Positions 22,080 to 36,100 of a stretch of DNA of 64,000 bases are shown here, in pieces. Source of the DNA: Toxonevra muliebris (lineage: Eukaryota; Arthropoda; Insecta; Diptera; Pallopteridae); contig OY829328.1 in the NCBI GenBank assembly GCA_963691655.1, positions 8,770,204 to 8,834,203 of the forward strand, written 5' to 3'. The stretch's first letter is position 1, and each line of letters starts with the position of its first letter. A program made the translations under genes and the position numbers. A model generated the notes under the pieces. It made no database searches, was not told the origin of the DNA, and saw only the letters and a list, made by a program, of their open reading frames with translations.

Positions 22080-24100
22080 TTGCTACTGAAGTCGTTTTCA
22101 AGTAAAAAAGTAAAGGCTTCTTCAGGAGGAAGCGGAACTAACTTGCTTTGTTCGGAAGAAAGCGGTTTTCATATCTTGCTTTGCCATGCTTGTAAAGACT
22201 TACTCTCTTTTACAAAACACGCCAAATCTTTACTCTCTGATTTTTTAGCCGCAATTGTAGTAGCACGAACCATTATATCAATATTGTGATTTTGCTAAAA
22301 AAAAAAAAAAAAAATCAGTTACCAGCTTTCTCTTCAATCGGTTCTTTGCTTCAACATAACTGAGCTGAGTTCATCCCAGTTTACTTGAACATGGGTTTTC
22401 TTAATATTTATCATTAGTTGCAATAATAATGAATGCAGAAACCCACTTTGGGTATTTTTCTTTAAACCGATTCAACTTTCTTTTATAAACCAGACGTTTT
22501 TTTTTTTAACAACACCAAGCAATTTCGTTTTTTTTTTTTTTTTTTTTCTTAATTTCATCTTTTTCTCCCAAATTCAGTTCATTGTTATTAATTTTTTTTT
22601 TTTGAGAACGCAATCGAAAACAATAACATTTTTACGACTAACCTCTTGTCAAATTCTAAACATTTCTTCGTGTTACAATTCAAGTGTTTCTAGAAATTCC
22701 AAATACTTTTAATAGGGCAAAAACGGGCAAAAGTTTTTAATAACACATTATTCTAAATACTTTTGCTTACGAACACAATCGTTAGGTTTTATATAAAATT
22801 GCACGTGAACAAAACATTGCACAATTGAATAACAGCACACAATTATGAAAAAAATAGTATTAACCATTTATTTAACACACCTTAACTAATGTTTTCCATA
22901 TTAACACTATATCTCCGTTTTATATTTTAAAGAAACAATTACGCTTAAAGGCAGTCAATGTTTTTCCCAAATTTTTGTCAAGTCAACTTGCTACTCAATC
23001 AGTTGACTTTGATCGTACGCCAAATATAAAGTGTTGTTCAGGAAATTCAATCCAATATATTTTTTGTCTATCTTGGATGTCCAGTTTCAGAAAATCGATT
23101 TAGTTTTAAAATATAAAATTATAAAAAATTTGACGTTTAAAAATTTGGAAAAAAAAGGTGAGATATTTTTTTGATCATGTAGAAAAGAGAGCAAGCGAAT
23201 GAAAAAATTCAAGAGTGTGTATATGGGCACTCAAGGGTTCTTTTGATGCACAAAAGGTTGTGTTGAAATCAGAAACTTGAAGCAACCAAATTTTGAGGTT
23301 GCTCTACTCCTACTCTGCTCCAACCTTTTAAGTATAGCTCTGGCTCCGCTCCGAACTAAAGCTACATATAATTTTCCTAATAATTTGTTTTCTTTTAAAT
23401 TCATATGTATTAAGTATCGCTACCTTAATTTGCTTTAACACCCATTTTTCAAATTTTACAGGAAAAGCAAAAAAAAATTTGATAATTGGAGTACTTTTTC
23501 CTGAAATTTAGATTTAAGGAACACATCTTAAGTTTTGGGTACAAATGGGCACGCTTTGTCGGCTGGACAGCTGGTGCAAAAGATTCCAACCAAGGGCAGA
23601 AATTGTGTCTCTAACTGCTTTTACTGAGTGTGACGAGGCTACAAAATCAATTTGACTCAAATCTCGACATGTTTACCATACGAAAAAAAACATGATACTA
23701 ACACTTACAACAAGTATAACGTTTTAAAAGCTGCTGTCATAGCAACAGAACCAGTTAAGATTGTGAACCACCCTTTATTTTCAGTGTCATCTTCTCTCCC
23801 CAAAATGTGGAAACTTTCTTCTAATTTTTGATATGAATTGCCAGTGGATGGAAAAAAAGGACAAAATTAAATTAAACGATTTTTAAATATTTTTTACTTC
23901 CATCGGTTTCATTTTAAAAAGTCAAATATAAAAAAAAAAAAAATTTGAAATCTTAGTTACACTATGCGACCAAATCCGATTTGTTTTTGATTTAAAGCTT
24001 CGTCCTAAAACAGTTTGAAAAGTTTAAAAAGTAATAAAAATAGAATATCAATATCTCTATTCAGTGAAGATATTTGGAATCAAATCCGTAATTCTGGGAT
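22080..24100. other. Gene-poor AT-rich spacer, nothing recognised
   Basis: Long A and T runs (22297-22313, 22498-22552) and no supportable gene between Su(var)2-10 and the GST pair. Confidence 0.4.
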
Positions 24101-24157
24101 ATGATTTCAAATATTAGTAGCTTATATAGGATATTGAAAGATTAAGAACTATCACTA

Positions 24158-24206
24158 AAATCACTGATGAGGAATTGTGGCGGATTCCGAAACGGCCGTC
24201 TGATTT
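24158..24206 (+). ncRNA. Hammerhead-type self-cleaving ribozyme motif
   Basis: All catalytic-core elements are present in order. Stem I 5' strand AAATCA is at 24158-24163, core CTGATGA at 24164-24170, stem II GGAAT/ATTCC at 24171-24175 and 24184-24188 with an 8-base loop, core GAAA at 24189-24192, then CGGCCGTC at 24193-24200 and stem I 3' strand TGATTT at 24201-24206. Stems I and II pair perfectly. Cleavage is predicted after the GUC ending at 24200. Stem III is the palindrome ACGGCCGT, only three pairs with a two-base loop, as in type I hammerheads of Smalpha, Penelope and retrozyme repeats that work as dimers or in tandem RNAs. Activity is inference. Confidence 0.8.
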
Positions 24207-25737
24207 GCCCGTCTCTATATACATTGTTGTTGTGATGACTACATTTGTTCATTAACCTGTTTATATATAACTTCAAATAAAAAATAGAAAAAGTTGTCGA
24301 ATCCTTGTAAAATTAGAATTATTTGTAAGGTACACAGCGGCCTTTAAAACACTTCGGAACACTGCACTTTTCATTATGTCTAGCCGTGGATATAAGAAAT
24401 ATAAAATCCGTTCTGGGTACGTTTTTTCCCTCAACCTCTAGACATGGACACATCCCTTGGTTTAAAGCCGCATGCGTATAATTTTGCTTAGGGCTAATTT
24501 GAAAGGGCATGATTTAGACTTCAATTTTTAAATTTCGAAGTTTGTAGCACGTCAGGGTTTAGCTCAAAAATTTTCCAGAAATGGCCACAAACGGTATTTT
24601 TAGGGGTCTCAATACCATTAACGTGAATACCTAAAACGTGATGAAAAGTTTTTTACCCCATATTCGTGTTCAGCATGAAAAATTCATTCGTAAACACTAG
24701 AAACCATCTTATTCACAAAACCCATGCATGTTATTGGTTCAGCTCCAAATTTTTAGGAGAAGGAGACAATCTTAAAATGTAATTAATTCTTTAACCCATT
24801 ATTGCTCAGAGCACCCCGACTCGGAAAGTCTCTTTCAATCCTATGACTGCACGAATTTAAGGAATATATACCAACTGCATCCGGATTCTTCATCATTTAT
24901 AATGGCCTAAATGGCATATATAATTTTTATGAATTCCCCACTGATAATCATTTGAAAAAAATAAGCATCACACTATTTTTGGTCATTTATTTGAGGTTGG
25001 GACATAATCAGTAATGGTAAGTTAATGACTTATCGAAATTGTGTCCTTCACTATAAAAAAATGCATTAGAGTCCACATTTAATAATATTTATTTGAAAAA
25101 ATTTAAATTGATTATTCTGTGAATTTTTTGTAATTTTCGGCCATATCTTTGATGCCGCCCTGAGGCAGCCATCACTTTACTTTAATTAATCGATAAGTGC
25201 AAATTTATTTATTTTTTTAATTAACTGGCAGACCTGAAGAAATAATAAACACACAATTTGTGGTCAGTTTGCACTTTCTGCGATCACACGATCGTTGTTT
25301 ATAGTTATTTTTATGTGTACAAGTGTTGTTTTGTGACGAAAAATTATCGCGCATATTAAGTTTTTTATAAAAATCTAAAAAAAAAATATTTCTAAGTCTC
25401 TTCATATACTGTCGTATAATCATAATTTTGTATGAAAAATGAGAATTTATGACAAATGAAAGGATACGACGAAATGGGCTTCATATTCATTTTTCTTTTA
25501 TCAATATTAACTGGAAACAAAAATGCTAGTGATTGTTCTTTATTATTTCAGTCCTAAAGCTTCAAGACGCAATCATTTACCTAGGAAAAAAAAATTCGCC
25601 CATTATGAAGATTGGCACGCCAGGAGTTTGAAAGTTTTTTTATGCAAATAGAAAACCAAACAAAATTTTTAGTTTCGAAAATGATTATGGATACTCAAAA
25701 AAAAACTTTTTAATTGTGAAAATTTTTACAAAAGGAA

Positions 25738-26010
25738 GGTGAAGCTAACAAAAAAAAGGGGCAAAGACCTTCAAACTTGAAAAGAAAGTTGTCTTTAGCA
25801 GCTGAGTGGGTGTCGGACACTATCATAAGAACATTAGTGGTCAGGGCTCCTGAGAAATTAAAACTTTTTATTAAAAAATAATAATTCTTGGTATTTTATT
25901 TTTTTTTTTTTCAAACCTAAAAATGATTTACCTAAGTTTATAAAAATCGGACTACTGGTTCAAAAGATTTCATCATTTTTAAGCGGACAATTTTGTTTGA
26001 CGCAGTCCTT
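25738..26010 (+). mobile_element. 3' end of a second mariner relic (uninterrupted copy)
   Basis: Colinear with 14660-14862 plus 15492-15551: AACAAAAAAAAG, GCAAAGACCTTCAA, a T-rich block, CAAACCTAAAAATGATTTAC, GGACTACTGGTTCAAAAG, CGGACAATTTT and CAGTCCTTA. The transposase is missing. This copy provides the empty site for the insertion at 14863. Confidence 0.75.
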
Positions 26011-26514
26011 ATCTGTGAAGAAACTATTTCTCATCCAAAAATATTTGGGCTCAGGAAGGTCAAAATTCTCCAAGAACAATTTAAAAAATAAAATAATTTG
26101 AATTTTCAGGCTAAATTTTCTTTTTGCACTATGACGAACCTTTTTATTTCTAAAATTAATATGGAATAAAATAGAGTTTCAAAACAAAAAAGACCCAAGG
26201 GATTTCCCTTGCTATAATTCTGAACAATGTTTTATAAATATGTAGCAATGTATTGCAATCCCACAGATTATTTAAACTTCATCATGCACGAAATTATTTT
26301 TTAGCTTGATCATCAAATTCTTTTTGAAATCTCTTTTATTATTTCTTTTACGTCATTTCTCTTTTATTTAGTTCTCTTTCCATGAATAAAATTTTCAACA
26401 GCTATCAAAATTTGTTTGGTTGTTGATATGGCGAGCGACAATAGTTGACTATTTTATTAATCAAAGCAAATTCATTTCATTTGGGTGGCAGACGTATCAG
26501 CGCAAACAGTAGGA

Positions 26515-28327
26515 ATGTCATTACGTCCGATTTTATATTATACACTATTCAGTCCACCATCGAGAGCATGTGTGCTGACATCGAAAATAATTGGACTTAA
26601 TTTAGACTTGAAGTGAGTTTGAAAACAAAAATCTAATCTTCATTTAAATCGATTAAAAAACAATCGGCTACACGTGTATATGTTCTTTACGTGCGAAGGT
26701 ATGTGTGTGTATGTGTCCGTGACTTTAAATATTTTATGCGATAAAATATGGTGAAACAAGAATACCTACAGTGGAGCATTTAAAATGTCGTATGTGTATG
26801 AATAAAAAAATGTTTTAAATTGGCATAAACGATTTGCGCACATACAAGCACACACACATAAAAAATAGATATAAATAAATTGTATGTGAAATTTTATGAA
26901 TATAATTTATATTATATGCAGTTAGTGGAATAAAAAAACTCGTGATGGGCTTAATTAGAACTTGAAAGGTTCAGCAAATGCTTAATTTTTATTTGGCCAA
27001 CTCGTGTAATATATTTTTTTCGAAGCGAGTAGGTCATTGTCCCGCTACTCCTAAACATATGTAAATGGAAAGGATTGGAGCAATTTTGCCTCAAAACAAA
27101 TCATTTTCAATAACACAATTTTACCAAAACATTTTGTGCAAATTTTTAATAATTTTAATACACAAATCTTACTCATAATTTTAATTAATTATAGTGATAA
27201 GTAGAGGGCATATTTTGGTAAATTAAGAGATAGTAAGTATATCATAAGCAAACAATACATAGTCCACAACAAATTGACATAGTACTATGGGACTGAATTG
27301 GCATCTTATTGGTTTAAAATAAAGAACTACGATTCAGTCAGAATATGAATATGGTACCAAAAGGAATTCATGGTACCACGGCCGACTTGTGGCTTAGCAC
27401 AGATATTGTTAGACTAAATCAGGGAATAGCGAATCTAACTCTTCATTTTCATCCAACATTATCACTCTGCTTAAGTGTTCTTAGTTTTTAGACATTACTG
27501 TCGTTCTTGTTAAAAATACAATTTATATATATTTTTCCCATTCAGATCCATCAACTTTGCTGCACAAGAACATCAGAGTGATTGGTTTTTAAAGGTTTAT
27601 AGTTAATTGAATTAATGTTTAAAAATATGTATAAAATCTTTTTCCAATACAAGGTTAATCCACGACACACAGTGCCAGTGCTAGTAGATCAAGGTATACA
27701 TCTATGTGACAGTCATGCTATTGTCACTTATATGATCTCAAAATATGGACAAAGTCAACATGATTATTTGTATCCACGAGAAGATTTGCTCAAACGCGCA
27801 GTTATCGATGAACGAATGTACTATGAGAATGGTGAACTTTTCCAAGTAGTTAAAGATTTTGCGGTAAGCGTTAATAATAAGTTAATAAAAATAGAAGAAT
27901 AATAATTTTACAATCTTTGTTCTATAGGATAAAATATTTTATGATGGAGAAATCTCATACAATCGTAAAAGTATCGAACGCTGTCATAAAGCCTATTTAT
28001 TTCTAGAAGAATTTTTGATGCATACCCGCTTCGTTGCTGGTGAAATGATGAGTGTGGCTGATATTTCAATTAATACATCATTAATTACGCTGAACAAACT
28101 GGTGCCGGTGGAAGAGAGACGGTAGTTTATATATATTTTACAATTATTAATGTTTTATAAATACTACATATATTCACAATATATTTTTATAAAGCTATCC
28201 AAAAATATATAAATGGATGAAACGTATGCAAAATGAACTGCCCGAATATGAGATCAATGAAAATGGCGCTCAGCTATTGTTTCAACGATTCGAAGATGCT
28301 TTAGAAAGGAATATGGCTAAAGGCTGA
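26515..28327 (+). CDS. Epsilon-class glutathione S-transferase, GstE13-like paralog
   Basis: Cytosolic GST joining glutathione to electrophiles. Five exons: 26515-26612, 27546-27594, 27654-27863, 27928-28121, 28195-28327, with phases joining into 227 residues. The N-terminal thioredoxin-fold half has the catalytic-serine region (YYTLFSPPSRAC), the cis-proline motif (RHTVPVL) and the glutathione-binding DSHAI. The C-terminal helical half has MSVADISINTSLITL. It is about 2 kb upstream of GstE13 on the same strand and is a tandem duplicate of it. The intron that splits the DSH codons in GstE13 is absent here. The exon 2 donor (GTTTAT) is weak. An ATTAAA follows at 28448. Confidence 0.9.
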
Positions 28328-30409
28328 TTGAGAATTATGTGAGGACAGCGATAATTCAAATTGTTAAATACTCGCGCTTTGCATTTTAAATAACACATGC
28401 TAAATATTGTTATATTTTCTTGCCACTATATTTTTATATGTATATTCATTAAATAGTCATATTGCATCTTTAGATTAATATAATTTGTTAATTTATAAAT
28501 TTGATTGCTTTCAATTTCAAAGTCTTTATTTTAAAGCTCACTTTTGTGACCGAACATGAACTAGATAAACTGAAAGTTTGTGAATTAATAACTTCAAATT
28601 ATATCGTCATTCATCCCTTATGAGACCGAAGATGAATTGGGTTGAGCCTATTTAAATACTAGATTAATTGATCTAAAACATTTTCGTATATTTGACGATT
28701 GGGAAAAAACCTACAACTGGAGTTTTGGTAGAGAGTATCAAATGATTACTTTTATTTCTGTAAAAAAATGCATCAGGAACTATGTCGTATATTTTATAAA
28801 CTTTATAAATTATTCAAACATATGTACATATAATAATTACAATTAAGTAATATTTAATAAAATATTGAATAGTAATTTAAACAAATTATAATGTTAATCA
28901 AGTAAAAATCACTTATAATAATGATATATGTTTTTATTTTCATTTTTCATAACACTTTGACAAAAATATTGAGCCACGATCACCAATTTTGACTGCCTTA
29001 GCAAAATTTTAATAGATATTGGACCATTCAAATAAAAGGTAATAAGTTGAAACTGCGAGCGAGACAAGTCACAAAAAAATTAACATAAACAATAAATATT
29101 TGTTTGAATAGCTACAATACTTCATGTTTCACCAAATTCATGATAACTTACGCACATGTTAAAAAAAACCCCAAAATTTGTTTCATTATTCTACAAATAG
29201 TTTTAAATAATTAATATGTGTCACAACATTAAAGTATTTGATAGCATGGTCTAAAACAAAAATACAGAAACCGTCTCCTAAAAAATTATGTCGCTTACGA
29301 TAATTGGGCGATACTAGCAACAAAAAAGAAAATAAAAAACGTCTTAGCTACTTAGGACGGTTAACCCTTCAAAAAATAACATACACCCAATCTGCACCCT
29401 CTTGGAAATTTATTTCTGTATTTTGTTACCTAAAAGCCAAATCTTTTTTTTTCAAGAGAAGTAAAACAAGTAAAAAGAAATGTTCCTTTTAGGATTCAAA
29501 AGCCACCCTTTCCAATGAATCAATCAAACAATAATCATACTTAAAACACGGTAGATTTTTGCGTATGTAGTTTAGTTAAATGCATCATAACTCAGTTCAA
29601 CAAATTTTAAGTTTTTTGCTTACAACAGAGGAACCGTGCTGGAATTATACTGAACCTGTTTCATAATACTCTGAAAATTTTTGCTTAAGATAAGCAAAAT
29701 TTTGCTGAAGCATAAATTACTCACCTATTTTTTTTTTTTTTATTTTAATTTTGGGTTAGGGGCTTATCCAGAAACTTGTCCAGTGAATTTACCTTCACAG
29801 CAGGTTGCATGAACGTACAATGTTGAAAAATATATACTCAACTAATTAAAAGAGAAAGAGAATATTTTTTTAAGTTGAAAATATATATTCAACTTAAAAA
29901 AATATTAAAAGGAAGGTATATATGGGTTTAGATAAAACAAATTGACAAATATTTCTATCGTTTAAGAATACCTGATGAATAATTCATGCTAAATACGGCA
30001 TAAGTAAAACCCAAGCACTTCACTGAATTTTTGTATTTACATTTCAAGGTCACACCTGGTTAAGCTCTTATAAAAACTGTTGGACTGTGTAATCAATCAA
30101 AAACTCGATTTGGAATGTTTTGTTGGATTTTAAATAACAATTTCTATGCGTCCACAAGCGATAAACTTACTCCTTACCTAAAGCGGGGACTCGTGTGTAA
30201 ATTGACAAAAAACACTGTAGTGATTTTAGTGAGAGTTGTAATTTTTGTCAGTGAAGAATACATGAAAAGAAACTGAAAGACAAGTGAATATAAATATAGT
30301 ATTGCTATCGCAATTCCACACAATCAGCTGATTTTGTATTTGCATTTTACATTCATATACATATAGATTGTTGTTTTGCTAAGTACAAGTGAACAATTAA
30401 AGTAAAACA
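28328..30409. other. Spacer between the two GST genes, no gene seen
   Basis: AT-rich. The only long ORF (29304-29492) is Lys-rich without recognisable features. The last few hundred bases presumably contain the GstE13 promoter. Confidence 0.45.
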
Positions 30410-31773
30410 ATGAGCAAACCAGTATTATATTACGCCCTTTTTAGTCCACCGGCGCGTGCTTGCATGATAACTGCAAAACTACTAGATCTCGATATGGAAC
30501 TAAAGTAAGATGTACTAAGAAATAGCTACCTAAGCCTTTTTAAAATTCTTACATAACCTCATTCGTTGATTTTAGGTTCGTTGACTTTAGCAAGAAAGAA
30601 CATTTGTGCGATGATTTTATTAAGGTAATAATTTTCTTTTGTTCTCTATGCTACTAACTAAATCTAATATGTTCATAAAAATATTGCACACCTATTGATA
30701 GCTCAATCCACAACATCAAATACCAGTTTTTGTTGATGCGGATGGTGAAGTTTACATAGATAGGTGAGTGCCGGTAATCTTTTAATTGGAATGGATTTAT
30801 TAAAAAATTGATATAACGCTCCGAATTCGATATAATTCATATCAAAAAAGTTGACAAAAAATTTCCGGAGATTCTACTCTCAATTTTTTAAGTGTTGTTG
30901 CTAGTTTCCGCTAAGGTTTAATTACGAAGAAAGAAATATTAACTTTTTTGAAATGAACAGGAATTGCTAAAGGTAGAGAATTGAATCCACTTTTTTTAAA
31001 TTTAAATAAATTTTTATATTTTAGTCATGCCATAATGTGTTTCATTGTCTCGAAATATGCCAAAGACGATCATCTATATCCAAAGGATTTAAGTAAGCGT
31101 GCACGTGTTGATCATCGTTTACACTATGAAAATGGTGTACTCTTTCAAGTTATAAAAGATATAGTGGTAAGAAAAAGTGGATTTTGTAGGGTGGAGTTGA
31201 TTCAAAGAAGCCAAATCCCATTCTTATTTGAGCCTTTAGGTGATAAAAACCAATATGAAAGAAAAAACTACCGCCTTTTGGCTGAGTTTTTGAAATTAAA
31301 AGGTCAGCTTGTATAATTAGCTTCATATATATATTTCTCTTCTTCTTTCTCTCTCACACATACATTTTTCTAGGCACGCAATATTTATGGAGGAGAAGGT
31401 GATTTCAACTTTAAAACTCTAGAAATGTGTCATAATTCCTATGGATTTCTTGAGAGTTTTTTAAAAAATAATAATTTTGTGGTGGGCAATGCAATGACTA
31501 TTGCGGATGTATCAATAAATACAACATTAATTACGTTGAATATGCTAATACCGGTAGAAAAAGAAAGGTAATTCTATTTAATATATATATTGATAGAATA
31601 TGATACGTTGGAAGTTGTTGATTGTGTACCTTTAAAGATATCCGAACATATGCGCTTGGATGGATCGTATGCGCACATTACTACCTGATTATGATGAGGT
31701 GAATGTGAAGGGAGCACAGGCTTTATACAAACGTATTACCACTGTAATGGCCGAAAATAAAGCGAAAAAATAA
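30410..31773 (+). CDS. GstE13: GstE13, epsilon-class glutathione S-transferase (apparent frameshift near the 3' end)
   Basis: Exons 30410-30504, 30576-30624, 30702-30763, 31025-31166, 31374-31568, 31638-31773. The N-terminus (MSKPVLYYALFSPPARAC), KFVDFSKKEHL, NPQHQIPVFVDADGEVY, DSHAI and HYENGVLFQVIKDIV match GstE13 of flies as I know it. The C-terminal half carries IYGGEGDFN and MTIADVSINTTLITL, and ends AENKAKK. The exon sum is 679 bases, one too many. A run of six A at 31558-31563 puts exon 5 one base out of phase with exon 6, which otherwise reads YPNICAWMDRM. As written, the protein would end after about 16 wrong residues in exon 6. An assembly or homopolymer error is the likeliest cause, but a real frameshift cannot be excluded. 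AATAAA at 31851. Confidence 0.9.
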
Positions 31774-31850
31774 TGAAGTTAAGGTCCGAAATACATACAA
31801 GCTCATATAAGCATTATTGAAATATATTTGGAATTTGAAATTTATTTAAC

Positions 31851-31856
31851 AATAAA
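31851..31856 (+). promoter_or_regulatory. AATAAA poly(A) signal of GstE13
   Basis: Canonical hexamer 78 bases after the GstE13 stop. Confidence 0.6.
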
Positions 31857-31999
31857 ATAAACGAAGTTACTTGCTTTCTTTGTACAGACTGCTGCGTGCC
31901 TGCGCGATGCTCGACACGATCAAGAATAAAAAAATAAATGTTTATACAGCACCATCTCTTGGCTGGCAGTGTTAAATCTCTAAACAGTAAAAATTTAAT

Positions 32000-32075
32000 A
32001 AAAAAACCTTTCACTTTACCATTCGGATTCAGCATAAAACTGTAAGCCCCTTGCATTCTTGTACAAATATAATTC
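32000..32075 (+). repeat. SINE-body fragment
   Basis: CTTTCACTTTACC, then GCATAAAACTGTAAGCCCCTT and TTGTACAAATA match 2526-2590 with few changes. No tRNA head is visible here. Confidence 0.65.
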
Positions 32076-33129
32076 AGATTTATCATACTTATCCGATTGG
32101 TGTATCACCTACTAAATAAAGGCAAGTAAATAATAACCAATGAATTGCAATTCAAATAACATATAATTTATTCATTGCTAAAATCTTATGTTACTTTACA
32201 AAATATATGTACTTTTAATATAATCGCTGTTAAATTGTTTGAATATTGGAAGTCAAATGAGTTATGTACCCAGATATTATTATAATTTTAAATTTACAAA
32301 AAGTTGATACATACAGCATATATTGCAGTTTCTAAAAATGAGAATAAAATATATTATGACAGAAGCAGACAAGATATATTTTGATAAACATTTTTTTTTT
32401 TTTATTAAACATGCAAATATTCGCTTAATGATTTAGTTTATTTTCATCAGGCCTTTAGCTCAGGTATTTCATCGTGTATAACAGTTTTGTCTTTTTGTTT
32501 CGTTATTGTTTTTTTATTTATGCGTAATTGAATTTATAAACGTATACACGTTTAGGCGCCGTAAAATCGAATTATCATTGAGGCTAAATTAAAATAAAAT
32601 TAACAATAAAAATTATATGTATATTGAAATAGAAATTAAAAATATTTTATTTTTGTGATTATCAACTAATAATATATTGATGTAGAATTTTTTTTAAATT
32701 ATAACTTAATTTTAAGCTGAAATTTTAAGAAATTCAAGTACCTACATAAAAAACAAATTCAAAAAATAGAATTCATTTGTGTGTGTTTGCATGTTTGTTT
32801 GTATGCGTTACATTTTGCATTCAGATGATATTATAAAAAAGACTAAACACTATTAATGCAAAAATATTTATATGTATGTATTTTTAATTTACGTCATTCA
32901 TCAAGCCAAATCACAGCATTACCTACTTAGTTTACAAATATTATTACAAAATACATACATACATATAATATATTATATGTCTACCACATGAAGTAAACAC
33001 TATTTACAAGTTCAAGAAATTATTGGCATTGAAAAAATATTACATTTATAAAATACATAGTTTCTTATATTCAAATGGGAAGATCTTTGTCGTCACGGCA
33101 GATTCATCTACCACTAACCACAGCTATCA

Positions 33130-36100
33130 CTAATCAAAAGTTGTCCAATTACTCATGCCTCCGGTTGTGGTTTGCATTGTTTTCTTATGACTGTTACTGC
33201 CAGCAATGATTGCATTTGAATGCGATGTTGTTGTTGTTGTTAGTGTAAATTGATCGAGTCCATATTTGCGTAACAGCTCAAAATCTTCTTCATCCGGTGG
33301 CGGCATTGGTGGTGGCACACTTGTTGGTAGAGGCGGTGGGGGAGGCTTTGTTGTAGGTGGTTGTAGCTGCGTGGTTCGTGTGTGCTTATAGTATGGATAT
33401 AAAGGATTGCTGATACTGTTGTTAGTTAATGATGAAGGCTGCTGATTAGTACCATTGCTGCTGTTGTTGTTAAATGCACCCGTGGGTAATGTTTTGGATT
33501 TGTTGTAATTACATCTGTTGCTGGCACCACCTCCTAAGGGAAGTGGTCGCGCATTCTGATTAAGTGGATCGAAATCTTCCAAATCAAAACTAGTATTATT
33601 ACTATCTTCCAGCGTTATCAGATCATTCATTGTATTTTCTTGCTGTGCCCTTGTGTTTATGATAGAGCTAGGCGCTGATGATATTTGCATGTGGTGTGGC
33701 TGTAGCGAACGCAACGACTACATGAAGAAAAATTACAAAATATATTTTGTTGATTATTTCTGGTCTTAAATATGTAAAAAGCAAATATGACATCAAAGTT
33801 TTTATTTTTTTATTTTTTAAGAGCAATTTTAGTTTGAAGAAGAAAAATAAATTAATAAGCTTTTAAATTAGAAATTCTATATTCTATTAAATGTGATTGT
33901 TAAAGTACGAGTAACTAATAATGATTATCAAGAACCTGCAAAGAACCTCGTATACAGAAAAATCCCGAAAAAAAGCAATTCAAACTAAATTATTATTTTC
34001 AATTTTTGTGAGCAATAAATCAAACCAAATGGTTCTTTCTAAAAATTAAAAACTCGAGTTTTTTATTAACTGAATGAATGTGGTCATTCGCTTAATTGAT
34101 TTTTTGGGATAAAGCGATGTATAAAACTCGATTAATGATTAGTTGAATCTAATGTGCATGCGCTATTTTTCTGCACCCACTTCTTAAATATCTGCATGGA
34201 AAACATGAAACTACAATATGAAAAGAGAATAAATAAATATGTAAAATATGCGATTGATTAATGCAGCATGATGTTAAATTTAAAATGGATGACACAGAGG
34301 AGAAGGTAGTGTTAGTATATGAAAAAGAGACAGTGAGTTAGAATAGTGAGAGAGATATATAGAGAGTTGGCATTGGTTGTAACTCTCCGCTACGATGGCT
34401 ACGTTGAACAGTGTGTACCTCTTTCTCTTTTTTATGACGTGGTGCTGGCACAGGAATGAGTTCATTGTTTGATGGTGGTGACATTGGATAAAAAACATTT
34501 GATGATGCTGACACAAATGAAGCAGTACTCGAACCAAATGATGAAACAGTGGAGCTGTTCGATGATGATGAAGAGTTCTGCAAAGCATCATGCTGCAGTA
34601 GGCTACGTTCAGCATAATCTTGCCAACAGTTTCGTTCGAGATGATGAACACCAGCACGCGCTGCTACTGATGTTGCTCCAGCTGCTGTTGCAGAGAAGGA
34701 TTTCCCCACTATAGTATTGCTATTGTGATTATTACATTGCCGTCTTGGTGGCACTGGTGGTGATTGCATCTCCGGTGGAGTATCAAAGCTCGAATTGGTT
34801 GTAATAATTTTGCTAGGTGTTGATGTTCGACGTGCTTGTTGCTCTTGTGTTGCATCGCGAGGTACTGACGGTGGTTTTGCTGTAACGTGTGTATGTGTCA
34901 ACAGTAAGTGTTGTTGCTTCGCTTGTGCTGGTTGCGACAGTTGTTGCTGCTGTACTGCATATGGATGATTGTAGTAGGAAGGTGTAGTACTAGTTGATTG
35001 CAGTAGCGCGTGCGCTGCTGGTGGCGGTGGACGAGCAGGTGGTGGTCCACCAGTACGTGTGGCTGAGATGCGATGATTATAGTGATGCTGATGATTGAGC
35101 TCTAAGCTGCTGCTTGGTTTGAGCTACATTTTGATTTTATTGGTGTTTTATTTTGTGCGTGGTTTTTTAAATGTGTTTAAGGTGACGATGAGATTGTTTG
35201 TATTGGTTTTATTGTTCATGAAAACGACACAAATGTGCAACAAAATATAAATAAAAAAATAAAAAGAAACAAAACAAATACATTTAACATAGAATGTAGA
35301 CAAAGATATCAGCAGCAACAGAGAACACTTATTCCAAATAAGCAGAAAATTTAATACTGAGAATTTCTTAATAGCTATAACTATTTATTTAATATATTGA
35401 TTTTCGCACAATCGAAAAACGCGGCTAATGCTAGAACCAACCGATGTAATTGATTTAAATTAAAAATAGTTTAATTCCGCTAGTCTTTCTGACATTGCAC
35501 ATAACTAATATGGAATAAATATTATTATTGACAAGCGGTAACGAATTCAGATATGAGCACTTCGTAAAACGATCTGGTCAGGTACAGAAATAAAAGATTT
35601 TTCATGTAAGCGGACTAACGAACAACATTAAGTCATAACTCCCAATCAGAAGTATTAAGGTAATCTTTTTGAATTGTATTCCTAAGCGCGTATACCTTTG
35701 AAATACGAAACTATTAAGAAACTCTTTAGAATGAAATTGAATTAAACACATAAAAGAAGGATGTCAAAATACGATCATTTTTTCTCTTTACTTACACTTC
35801 TATCCACAAGTGGCGGCTTGAAGAGCGGATGATTCTGCAATTCTTGGGACAAATTCATCTCCGACGAACATAGCGAGCTCGCCGGGCTAACAGCTGGAGA
35901 CGCAGCCAAATGACTATTAAGATGAGTAGTACCATGCGTAGCGCTCGCATAACCATTCGACCGTATGTGAGCACTTGAGGCGGACATTGCCAGCGGTAGC
36001 GGCTGCTGCCCCGCTCCACGGCGTACGCCATTTATATGTGCTGGTCCTGTGTTAATATCAGTAAGGCTACTGATACCACCACCACTGACATCAATACCAC

